The notes beneath the pieces are model-generated. The model searched no databases. It was not told where the DNA came from and saw nothing but the letters and a program-made list of their open reading frames with translations. Positions 50,758 through 57,518 of a DNA stretch of 64,000 bases are shown in pieces. This DNA is from Pseudomonas cedrina subsp. cedrina (lineage in GTDB: Bacteria > Pseudomonadota > Gammaproteobacteria > Pseudomonadales > Pseudomonadaceae). The position numbers were made by a program, and so were the translations under genes. Each line of letters starts with the position of its first letter. The stretch's first letter is position 1. The stretch covers positions 310,001-374,000 of the forward strand of contig NZ_MNPW01000003.1 of assembly GCF_001983175.1 (NCBI RefSeq). The letters are read 5' to 3'.

Positions 50758-51049
50758 TGTGGGAGCTGGCTTGCCTGCGATGGCGGTGGGTCAGGCGGAT
50801 ATGTATCAACTGACAGTCCGCCATCGCAGCATAGGTATCTACACATTGTTGTAGTGAGCGGGCTTGTCCCGCGCTGGGTGGCGAAGCCGCCCCAATAAAG
50901 ACGCCGCGCAGTTTCAGGCAAACCCAATTCGTCTGGTTTGGGGCCGCTTCGCAGCCCAGCGCGGGACAAGCCCGCTCACTACAGGAGATTTGTCAGCCTT
51001 TGAAAGATGTGTAGATACCTATGACCATCGCAGGCAAGCCAGCTCCCAC
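50758..51049. repeat. REPIN split by a MITE-like insertion (copy 3)
   Basis: Left REP TGTGGGAGCTGGCTTGCCTG onward, loop, then CCGCCATCGCAG, the insertion 50830-51024, and the remaining right arm GCAAGCCAGCTCCCACC. Without the insertion and one 9-bp repeat it is an ordinary REPIN. Here the right-hand REP is the one interrupted. Together with the ligase-gene leader it fills the 50509-51095 gap. Confidence 0.85.
50830..51024. mobile_element. 195-bp MITE-like element inside a REP sequence, copy 3
   Basis: Flanked by CCATCGCAG at 50821-50829 and 51025-51033, a 9-bp direct repeat that is the complement of the CTGCGATGG form of the same REP target. Ends are a 17-bp perfect inverted repeat CATAGGTATCTACACAT/ATGTGTAGATACCTATG. 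The inner 28-bp inverted arms are at 50851-50878 and 50955-50982. The core between them is inverted relative to copies 1 and 2. Confidence 0.78.
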
Positions 51050-51095
51050 CTTAACCGAGGTGTATCGGTTAGAGCGTGATGGCTTTGAGTTCGCG

Positions 51096-52361
51096 CTAGC
51101 CGGCGCCGGGATGGTTCACCACGAGATAAATACCCTGCGCCTCAAGCGTTCGAATCCTGCGGTAATCCGCTGCGATCACGGCAGGATCGGCATGTACCAG
51201 ATAGACCGTCCCCGGCTGACTGAACACATCCTCAGTTGCGCCGATGCTTTGCCCTTCCTCTGCATAGAACACAGCCTCAAAAAAAGACGCCAACTTAAGC
51301 AGCTCAAGCTGAAACAGCTCCTTATGGAAGTAACCCGCCGAGCGATTGATCAGGCAAACGTTGTAGGTGTGTTGCAAGCATCGATAGTCGAGCTCCCTCT
51401 GCAGCAACTGAGCGAACGTTTCAGGCTCGGTGATGGATAACACCATCGCATCAATTTGCCCAAGCCCGGTGGTTTGACTGGAGACTTCCGGCCGGAGAAT
51501 GCCATCGGTTCGCGCCGCAATTTCCACCAGTTTCGGCCCGTCTTCAGTGAACATAACCTCCGCATGGCTAGGGCCGTTACGGATGCCCAGGCATCGGACC
51601 ACGGCTCGGGTGTATTCCACCAGTACCGAGTAGGCCGCCGAGTCGGGCCCGATCAATTCGTCGATGTCATAGAGAATGCCGCCACTCGGCGTACGCTGCT
51701 TCTGATAGCGCACCACTTCGGTCACCAACTGCTGGCCGTTCAGGGAAACCATATTCACTACATACTCCACGCCGGCCAGGTACTCCTGAATCAGCACCTG
51801 CGTATTCGGAAGGCTCAACCGATTCATTGTTCCCAACAGTTTCTGCACAGCCGTCTCACAGGCCTGCATGTCCTCACAAATAAACACGCCATCGGCCCCG
51901 GCGCTTTCGAGAGGCTTGATCACCACCGGGAAACGGCCGTGGGATTTGATCCAACCGTATGCAGTCTCCCAACTACAGGCAATAAACTGTCGAGCAGCTG
52001 GCAGTCGGGCCTGGGCAATGCAATGAATCATGTCGTATTTGTTTCGCCGGGCATGGGTCTTGTCGAAATCATTGCGATACGACAGCTCGAATCGCTCATT
52101 CAACTGATCGGCGAGCAGCACACCGGTTTCGGCACCGGCGATGATGTAATGGGGCTTGAAACGCGCAACACTCGCCGCCGTTGTCGCGAAATCGGTGTTG
52201 ACGATCATCTGGTCATACAGCGACCTGTCGAAGCCTTTGTAGTAGTAACTGTCCAAGTTGGCCGACGAGGCCACATGCATCAGGACACAACCCTCCTCGC
52301 TCAGCCGCTTCGCTACAAATTTGCCGGATGAAAACCCGTCGACCACGACCACTTTAGTCAT
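51096..52361 (-). CDS. ATP-grasp ligase, probable amino-acid or peptide ligase
   Basis: 421 residues, last gene of a four-gene cassette. ATP-grasp elements: FPVVIKPLESAGADGVFICED near residue 145, VLIQEYLAGVEYVVNMV near 187 and HAEVMFTEDGPKLVEIAARTDG near 262, which supply the nucleotide lysines and the Mg-binding E/N-type positions. The N-terminal KVVVVDGFSSGKFVAKRL has a pre-ATP-grasp fold. Such enzymes join a carboxylate to an amine through an acyl phosphate, as in bacilysin or other dipeptide pathways. Substrates unknown. Starts inside the stop of the exporter gene (ATGA). A sampled line, 51661-51720, is 34/60 G+C, lower than the flanking genome but higher than the upstream cassette genes. 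Confidence 0.8.
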   Translation of the reverse strand: MTKVVVVDGFSSGKFVAKRLSEEGCVLMHVASSANLDSYYYKGFDRSLYDQMIVNTDFATTAASVARFKPHYIIAGAETGVLLADQLNERFELSYRNDFDKTHARRNKYDMIHCIAQARLPAARQFIACSWETAYGWIKSHGRFPVVIKPLESAGADGVFICEDMQACETAVQKLLGTMNRLSLPNTQVLIQEYLAGVEYVVNMVSLNGQQLVTEVVRYQKQRTPSGGILYDIDELIGPDSAAYSVLVEYTRAVVRCLGIRNGPSHAEVMFTEDGPKLVEIAARTDGILRPEVSSQTTGLGQIDAMVLSITEPETFAQLLQRELDYRCLQHTYNVCLINRSAGYFHKELFQLELLKLASFFEAVFYAEEGQSIGATEDVFSQPGTVYLVHADPAVIAADYRRIRTLEAQGIYLVVNHPGAG

Positions 52362-53269
52362 GCTGTCACCCTCTTGATTGCGTACAACACCCGCCCCGAG
52401 AGCAAAAGCACAATGATGCTGACGGCCGAGACGCTGGCCATGGAAAATTCCACTCGATCATCCAGGTACTGAAGCAGCAACACAAAAATCGGAAGGGTCA
52501 GCAACACCAGCGATACGTGGATAGGCGACAGGTGATAGATAGTTTTCTGGATAAGGTAAATCGGCAGCAAGTGCCCGAGCACAACAAGAACGACCATGGG
52601 AAGAATCAAATCGCGATCCAGCGAAAACCCCACACCGGTTATAGAAATTCCAATTACGCAAACGCCGATCATTGCAAGGTTTCGGACGGCCAGGATTTCA
52701 TAAATGGACCATTGCCTGGCGAACAGCTCTTTCGAAAAAACCGTATACATGACCGTGCCCAGCGCGCACACCACTACGCTAACAATCCCCAGCAACCGTT
52801 GCGCAACGGTAGTGGTGGCGATCCCGCTGTCGCCCGCGAAGGAATTGAACAGCATGATCGCAACCGAAATAAGCACCAGACAAGATACAAGCGCATCAGC
52901 GAAAGCAGCTTTGACGCTGCGTTTATTAAAAAAAGAAATAACTAACGTGAGTGCTGGGCCACAGGCTACTGAAGCGACGCCTACTACAGCGGGTTCGAGA
53001 TAACGGAGAGCATAAAAAAGGCCGCCCCAGTTGAGCAGTACCGATAAGTTAATAACAACCACCTTACGCCAATCAACTTTAGCTTTTGAATATAAAGACC
53101 CCCAATCCCGGCAGATTGCACAGATCACGAATAAGAGGGCGGAAGATATAAAGCAGTAAAGGATAACGAGCATTGTGTTAAGTGTTTGCGTGACAAACGC
53201 CACGTACACATCGAACGCCGCGCTTATCAAGCAAAACATTAAACCAACTACCATTCCTTTCTGCAGCAT
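52358..53269 (-). CDS. DMT (EamA-like) exporter
   Basis: 303 residues from MLQKGMVVGLMFCLISAAFD; the ATG at 53269 is preferred to a TTG at 53278 because GGAGGTG lies about 10 bases upstream of the former and too close to the latter. About ten hydrophobic helices in two halves, as in drug/metabolite exporters (YLEPAVVGVASVACGPALTLVISFFNKR and HLSPIHVSLVLLTLPIFVLLLQYLDD). Such proteins export amino acids and antimetabolites. Within the cassette it is the natural candidate for product export and self-protection. Confidence 0.82.
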   Translation of the reverse strand: MLQKGMVVGLMFCLISAAFDVYVAFVTQTLNTMLVILYCFISSALLFVICAICRDWGSLYSKAKVDWRKVVVINLSVLLNWGGLFYALRYLEPAVVGVASVACGPALTLVISFFNKRSVKAAFADALVSCLVLISVAIMLFNSFAGDSGIATTTVAQRLLGIVSVVVCALGTVMYTVFSKELFARQWSIYEILAVRNLAMIGVCVIGISITGVGFSLDRDLILPMVVLVVLGHLLPIYLIQKTIYHLSPIHVSLVLLTLPIFVLLLQYLDDRVEFSMASVSAVSIIVLLLSGRVLYAIKRVTA

Positions 53270-53302
53270 AGACCTCAACCACCTCCGAAAAAAATTTAAT
53301 AT

Positions 53303-53863
53303 TCAAATCACATACACACCTTTTTCGTTAACAACTATTTTCATTAACGTCTTTACCGCGATCCCGGTTTTTGCTAGTACATTATCAAACCCGTTATTTC
53401 CAACCTTTTCAACAGCACATACAATATCAACCAACTGAGCCCCTCCGCCTTGAACAGCTTCGACCATTGCAATCACAGCACCGCCAGTGCTTAAGGTATC
53501 ATCAATAATTGTTACCTTATCACCCACATCAATTCCGTTAAGATACATTTTTCCTTGAAAATATTCTGAGTCAATATTGACAACCTGTTCGTTAATATCT
53601 CCCAAGCTGTACGGATACCATCTCGCCATAGCCATGGGGATGCCAGTCAACAAGGACACGGTCGTGGCAAGCGCAGCACCTTTATCCTCTTCAGTCACAA
53701 TTTTGGAAACATTCAGGTCCATCAGCCTGATTATATTTTGAGCAACTTCCATTAGCACGGCCGGTCGTAAGGCAGGAATCTGATCGGTAAATTCATTTAC
53801 CGTAGTCAGTGACTTACCGGAATTGACAACTCTCGCTTTTTTATAGATTTCTTCAAGTAACAT
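53303..53863 (-). CDS. phosphoribosyltransferase family protein
   Basis: 186 residues from MLLEEIYKKARVVNSG. Type I PRTase fold with the PRPP-binding loop VTIIDDTLSTGGAVIAMVEAV near residue 125, the two acidic residues and the TGG being diagnostic. IVTEEDKGAALATTVSLLTGIPMAMARWYPY near residue 58 is the typical adenine-PRTase-like second strand and flexible loop. It may charge or release a nucleobase. The start lies inside the end of the PLP-enzyme gene (11-base overlap). Local base composition is unusually AT-rich: the line 53821-53880 has 19 G+C of 60. Confidence 0.8.
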   Translation of the reverse strand: MLLEEIYKKARVVNSGKSLTTVNEFTDQIPALRPAVLMEVAQNIIRLMDLNVSKIVTEEDKGAALATTVSLLTGIPMAMARWYPYSLGDINEQVVNIDSEYFQGKMYLNGIDVGDKVTIIDDTLSTGGAVIAMVEAVQGGGAQLVDIVCAVEKVGNNGFDNVLAKTGIAVKTLMKIVVNEKGVYVI

Positions 53864-54812
53864 TAACCACCTCATTGTACTCAGGGTAGATACCATCCCT
53901 GCGACTTGCGTATTTCCAGGAACTATCGAAAAACAAAGTAATTATGTTTTTGTTGTAAACCTCTTTAGCAAGCGCCTCACAAATTAGTATATTTGCGCCA
54001 CAGGTCGGACCTATTGGTATATTTTCCTCATTGATGAATTTTTTCATCCGCGCCCAAGCATCAGCACCATTGATTATTCTCACTTCATCAACCAGTTCAC
54101 ACACCGTATTAGCTGATAATATTCCAGCGCCCAACCCCATTAAATTATGGTGGCAGTGCTCAAAATTCAGATTATTTCTGGCTGAGTACAATGGTGCAGA
54201 ACTGCTGACCTCTATCCCCACGGTCTTTATATTTCTGTATTCTCGCTTCAACACCTCAGCAATACCTGAGAACGTGCCCCCAGTTCCTATTGAGCACACA
54301 AAAAAATCAGGGACCACCTTCATCGCTTTCAGCGCCGTAGCGATTTCATTGCCACAGCTACCCCAAGCTTCTTTATTCAAGAGACTGCTGGATTGATCCA
54401 GGAAATAATGTGTTTTCGAAGAACATCCAGTCAGATATCGTTTCGCCTCAAGGACTGCACCTGATAGAAAACCGTCTTTAGGCGTTTCGACTATTTCTGC
54501 GCCAAAGTCGAGTATTTGGGCCTTTCGCTCGTCAGTCATTCCTTCGGGCATAAATATCTTAACCTTGTACCCTTTAACATTACCTATCCATGCGAGGGCG
54601 GCTCCACCATTTCCGGTAGAGCAATCTATCAACGTAATACCAGGTTTAATGACACCAGCGCTCTCCAACCGACTGACAATATTCAAATACGTTCTATCCT
54701 TGTGGCTTCCCGACGGGTTCAGAAACTCACATTTAGAAAAACACCTATTTCCGTTCGACGAAAGAGTCGTCAACTCTAAGAATGGTGTATTGCCGATATC
54801 TGCCAGTTTCAT
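53853..54812 (-). CDS. PLP-dependent enzyme, cysteine synthase/threonine synthase-like (fold type II)
   Basis: 319 residues, first gene of the cassette. The Schiff-base lysine is K38 in NPSGSHKDRT, DCSTGNGGAALAW near residue 63 binds the substrate carboxylate, and GTGGTFSGI near 177 cups the PLP phosphate. Members perform beta-replacement on O-acetyl- or O-phosphoserine. The SHKD form (rather than SVKD of CysK) is seen in threonine/cysteate synthase-like enzymes, so a non-cysteine product is plausible. Visibly AT-rich against the genome, which suggests transfer. Inverted-repeat operators lie upstream at 54887-54998. Confidence 0.85.
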   Translation of the reverse strand: MKLADIGNTPFLELTTLSSNGNRCFSKCEFLNPSGSHKDRTYLNIVSRLESAGVIKPGITLIDCSTGNGGAALAWIGNVKGYKVKIFMPEGMTDERKAQILDFGAEIVETPKDGFLSGAVLEAKRYLTGCSSKTHYFLDQSSSLLNKEAWGSCGNEIATALKAMKVVPDFFVCSIGTGGTFSGIAEVLKREYRNIKTVGIEVSSSAPLYSARNNLNFEHCHHNLMGLGAGILSANTVCELVDEVRIINGADAWARMKKFINEENIPIGPTCGANILICEALAKEVYNKNIITLFFDSSWKYASRRDGIYPEYNEVVNVT

Positions 54813-54886
54813 CCTGAACCCCCACAGACCAAGAGAGCTTTACGCTAACGGATTAATTCCAAGAAGAATAGCTAGCCAAATGGATA

Positions 54887-54998
54887 GGTAATAATTACCG
54901 AACGCTCCCACTTTGCACCAACCCATAGATGTAGGAAAAACCCTACAAAGCAAAAGCACAACTATCACATCAAAACTAAACTCGGATTTTTCCTACGA
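54887..54998 (-). promoter_or_regulatory. operator-like inverted repeats upstream of the four-gene cassette
   Basis: Three elements: a perfect palindrome GGTAATAATTACC at 54887-54899; TGTAGGAAAAACCCTACA at 54930-54947 (6-bp arms, 6-base spacer); and a degenerate copy at 54981-54998 that reads TCGTAGGAAAAATCCGAG on the minus strand. The last two are centred 51 bp apart, about five helical turns. The TGTAGG-N6-CCTACA form resembles sites of NarL/FixJ/RcsB-type regulators (compare the GacA site TGTAAG-N6-CTTACA). No regulator gene is adjacent. Confidence 0.5.
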
Positions 54999-55097
54999 TT
55001 TCTGTGGCTTGCAGTTGCTATAACGCACCGTTAGCCTCTCGAAGTCGCTGATCATCAGCGATCAGGCTTGGTCGCCTGGATTAGAATGGCGCACAGT

Positions 55098-55261
55098 GCC
55101 GCGCAAGCGGCATTATTGTGTTCGCGTTATGGCGAGCTGTGCGTGGGAGGGCTTAGGCCCTGCCGGGTTTCCATTCCCTGGTCGACCAACCTGCGTACAG
55201 CTCGCCCCCCTTCTGCTTGGTCGCAGACGTGGTGAGCTCCTACTGAATGGAGATTTACCGC
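55098..55261 (+). other. structured leader of the DUF3077/DUF6124-like gene
   Basis: A 6-bp hairpin with a GNRA loop (TGCCGC-GCAA-GCGGCA, from about 55097) is followed by a long stem GGCGAGCTGT (55131-55140) pairing with ACAGCTCGCC (55197-55206). That stem encloses an inner AGGGC-TTAG-GCCCT hairpin and the palindrome GGTCGACC. From memory, near-identical leaders precede many short DUF6124/DUF3077 genes in the P. fluorescens group. A short open frame across it looks like chance. Confidence 0.5.
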
Positions 55262-55537
55262 ATGAAAAAAGTTACTCCGAATCCCCCGTCATCCTCTTCG
55301 AATGACATTCCGCAAACCCCACCCAACTTAATCTTCACCATCCGTCCCGGCCTCAGCACCGAAGCTGCCTTATGCAATGCCAGCGAGATGCTGGAATCGG
55401 CGGCTGTTTGTGGGTACGACTGTGCCGAGCATCTGGAAGGTTCGGGGCGCAAGCAGGTTCTTGCGGTGGTGCAGATGGTTGAGATTGCGCGATTGTTAGT
55501 GGATGAGGCGCTGAATCGGGAATGTCCGGTGGCGTAG
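55262..55537 (+). CDS. small DUF3077/DUF6124-like protein
   Basis: 91 residues from MKKVTPNPPSSSSND, with GGAG nine bases upstream. Pattern of the family: the K(V/I)TPNPP start, a strand LIFTIRPGLSTEAALCNASEMLESA, then a helix GSGRKQVLAVVQMVEIARLLVDEAL. These short proteins are multi-copy in fluorescent pseudomonads and have no known function. No signal peptide or membrane helix. It is followed directly by two repeat elements and is not part of the neighbouring operons. Confidence 0.8.
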   Translation: MKKVTPNPPSSSSNDIPQTPPNLIFTIRPGLSTEAALCNASEMLESAAVCGYDCAEHLEGSGRKQVLAVVQMVEIARLLVDEALNRECPVA

Positions 55538-55540
55538 ATC

Positions 55541-55658
55541 ATGATTGTTCCCACGCTCTGCGTGGGAATGCCGCCTGGGATGCTCTGCGTCCCGACGTTG
55601 GCGCAGGGTGACGCAGAGCGTCACGGGATGCATTACCACGCGGAGCGTGGGAACGATC
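55541..55658. repeat. long inverted repeat of the CGTTCCCACGCTCTGCGTGG family, copy 1
   Basis: Begins GTTCCCACGCTCTGCGTGGG and ends with the complement CGCGGAGCGTGGGAACGATC; internal arms TGACGCAGAGCGTCA form further hairpins. The same family recurs at 60471-60602. Confidence 0.8.
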
Positions 55659-55707
55659 GGCGTACGGTGGTCCACTGGCTGGGGTTGATCAAACAATGGA
55701 GATCAAA

Positions 55708-55797
55708 TGTGGGAGCGGGCTTGCTCGCGAAAGCGGTGGTTCAGTCGATATCAATGTTGACTGTCAGTCTGCATTCGCGAGCAAGCCCGCTCCCACA
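55708..55797. repeat. REPIN of a third family overlapping the 3' end of the LLM gene
   Basis: TGTGGGAGCGGGCTTGCTCG at the left and the complement ending GCTCCCACA at the right, around a loop with ATCAATGTTGACTGTCAG. Its right arm encodes the last residues and the stop codon of the gene ending at 55764. Confidence 0.9.
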
Positions 55798-57179
55798 TTG
55801 GTTATGTGTGAACTCGACAGGTCACGGTAGACGGCGCCCGGGTGGTTCGGTGCCAAACGCGCGCCGTCGCCGAACAATTTCTCGCGCAACGTGCCCTGGG
55901 CATATTCCTTCTTATACACACCACGCTTCTGCAACTCCGGCACCAGCAGGTCGACGGCGTCGATGAAGGTCTCGTGGGTCAGAGCATAGGCCAGGTTGAA
56001 GCCGTCCACATCGGTCTCTTCGACCCATTCCTGCAACAGGTCCGCCACGGTTTGCGGGCCGCCGACAAACAGGGGGCCGAAGCCGCCGATGCCAACCCAG
56101 TCGGCCAGTTCGTTCGGCGTCCAGACCTTGTTCGGGTCCGCCGTGGAGAACGCTTCGACGGCGGATTGAATGGCGTTGGTGTGCACATGCTTGAGCGGCT
56201 CATCCGGCTTGAACCGGCTGAAGTCGATGCCGGTCCAGCCGGAGATCAGCGCCATGGCGCCTTCATAGCTGACGTAGGATTTGTAGTCGTCGAACTTGGC
56301 CTTGGCCTTGGCGTCGGTCTCGCCGACGATGACGGTCTGCAAGTTGAAGATCAGGATTTTCTTCGGGTCGCGTCCCGCCTCGGCGGCACGCCGGCGGATA
56401 TCGGCGACGGTCTTTTTCAACAACACCTTAGACGGTGCGGCAACAAATACGCACTCGGCCTGTTCGGCCGCAAACTGCTTGCCGCGGCTGGACGCACCGG
56501 CCTGGTAGAGCACCGGCGTGCGCTGCGGCGACGGCTCGCACAGGTGAATGCCGGGCACTTGGAAGTGTTTGCCGACATGCCGAATCTCGTGGATTTTGCT
56601 CGGGTCGCTGAAAATCCGGCGCTCGCGGTCGCGCAATACGGCGCCCTCTTCCCAACTGCCCTCCCAGAGCTTGTAGCAAACCTGCAGGTATTCCTCGGCA
56701 TAGTCGTAGCGTGCATCGTGTTCGGTCTGGGCTGTCTGGCCGAGGTTCTTGGCGCCGCTTTCCAGGTAAGACGTGACGATGTTCCAGCCAATGCGGCCCT
56801 TGGTCAGGTGATCGAGAGTGGAGAGGCGGCGCGCGAACGGGTACGGATGTTCGAACGATAACGAAGCCGTCAGGCCGAAACCCAGGTGTTCGGTGACCAA
56901 TGCCATCGGCGCGATCAGCGACAACGGGTCGTTGACCGGCACCTGGGTCGCCTGGCGAATCGCTGCGTCGCCGTTGCCGTTGTACACGTCATAGATGCCC
57001 AGTACGTCGGCGATGAACAGGCCATCGAACTTGCCGCGCTCGAGGATTTTGGCGAGGTCGGTCCAGTATTCCAGGTCCTTGTACTGCCACGAACGGTCGC
57101 GCGGGTGTGCCCACAAGCCGGGGGATTGGTGGCCGACGCAGTTCATGTCGAAGGCATTCAAGCGGATTTCACGGGACAT
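55764..57179 (-). CDS. LLM class flavin-dependent monooxygenase
   Basis: 471 residues from MSREIRLNAFDMNCVGHQSPG. Typical NtaA/SnaA/DszA-type luciferase-like monooxygenase using FMNH2: ERGKFDGLFIADVLG near residue 48, LTASLSFEHPYPFARRLSTLDHLTKGRIGWNIVTSYL near 105 and QRTPVLYQAGASSRGKQFAAEQAECVF near 218. In Pseudomonas, genes next to sfnB scavenge sulfur from sulfones, sulfonates or similar compounds; the exact substrate is unknown. The start overlaps the upstream stop by one base (TGATG). The last residues (NVGAGLLANAD) are translated from a REPIN. Confidence 0.88.
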   Translation of the reverse strand: MSREIRLNAFDMNCVGHQSPGLWAHPRDRSWQYKDLEYWTDLAKILERGKFDGLFIADVLGIYDVYNGNGDAAIRQATQVPVNDPLSLIAPMALVTEHLGFGLTASLSFEHPYPFARRLSTLDHLTKGRIGWNIVTSYLESGAKNLGQTAQTEHDARYDYAEEYLQVCYKLWEGSWEEGAVLRDRERRIFSDPSKIHEIRHVGKHFQVPGIHLCEPSPQRTPVLYQAGASSRGKQFAAEQAECVFVAAPSKVLLKKTVADIRRRAAEAGRDPKKILIFNLQTVIVGETDAKAKAKFDDYKSYVSYEGAMALISGWTGIDFSRFKPDEPLKHVHTNAIQSAVEAFSTADPNKVWTPNELADWVGIGGFGPLFVGGPQTVADLLQEWVEETDVDGFNLAYALTHETFIDAVDLLVPELQKRGVYKKEYAQGTLREKLFGDGARLAPNHPGAVYRDLSSSHITNVGAGLLANAD

Positions 57180-57505
57180 CAAAGCACTCCGTTGAGGTGG
57201 TAGTTGCCGACGATCTGGTATTTCCAGCGCAACGGATCATCCAGGGTCGGCGGCAACGCGGTGCGTTGGCCGGTCAGTTCGAACTCGGCGTTACTCGCGG
57301 CAATCAAGGCTTCGGCCGCGGCGATCTGCGCTTCGGTGACGGCGACCGGGCTGGGGTGGGTTTCGGCGCGTTCGAACAACGCCGCGGCCACCTCGACGCG
57401 GATCTGCAAGTCGCCGAAGCGGCTGATCACGTAGGGGTCGTCGCTCTTCTTGACGTGGCGTCGGGTGCTGTCCAGCAGTTGGCGCGCAAGCTTGAGTGCG
57501 GTCAT
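57179..57505 (-). CDS. short acyl-CoA-dehydrogenase-like C-terminal domain protein
   Basis: 108 residues, MTALKLARQLLDSTRRHVKK start. The last 50 residues (AAAEALIAASNAEFELTGQRTALPP, then LDDPLRWKYQIVGNYHLNGVL) closely follow the end of the SfnB protein encoded just upstream (LHDPARWKYHLIGNFVLNGV). The N-terminal and middle ACAD domains, including the FAD site and catalytic base region, are absent. It is in frame, has a normal start and is coupled to the LLM gene, so it may be a functional small partner rather than a decayed gene; the sequence alone does not decide. Confidence 0.65.
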   Translation of the reverse strand: MTALKLARQLLDSTRRHVKKSDDPYVISRFGDLQIRVEVAAALFERAETHPSPVAVTEAQIAAAEALIAASNAEFELTGQRTALPPTLDDPLRWKYQIVGNYHLNGVL

Positions 57506-57518
57506 GGGCTAAGCCTCC

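Noticed and set aside
55096..55305. 69-residue frame in the leader of the DUF3077/DUF6124-like gene
   Set aside because: Overlaps strong RNA stems and the downstream start in another frame; composition follows the structured leader.
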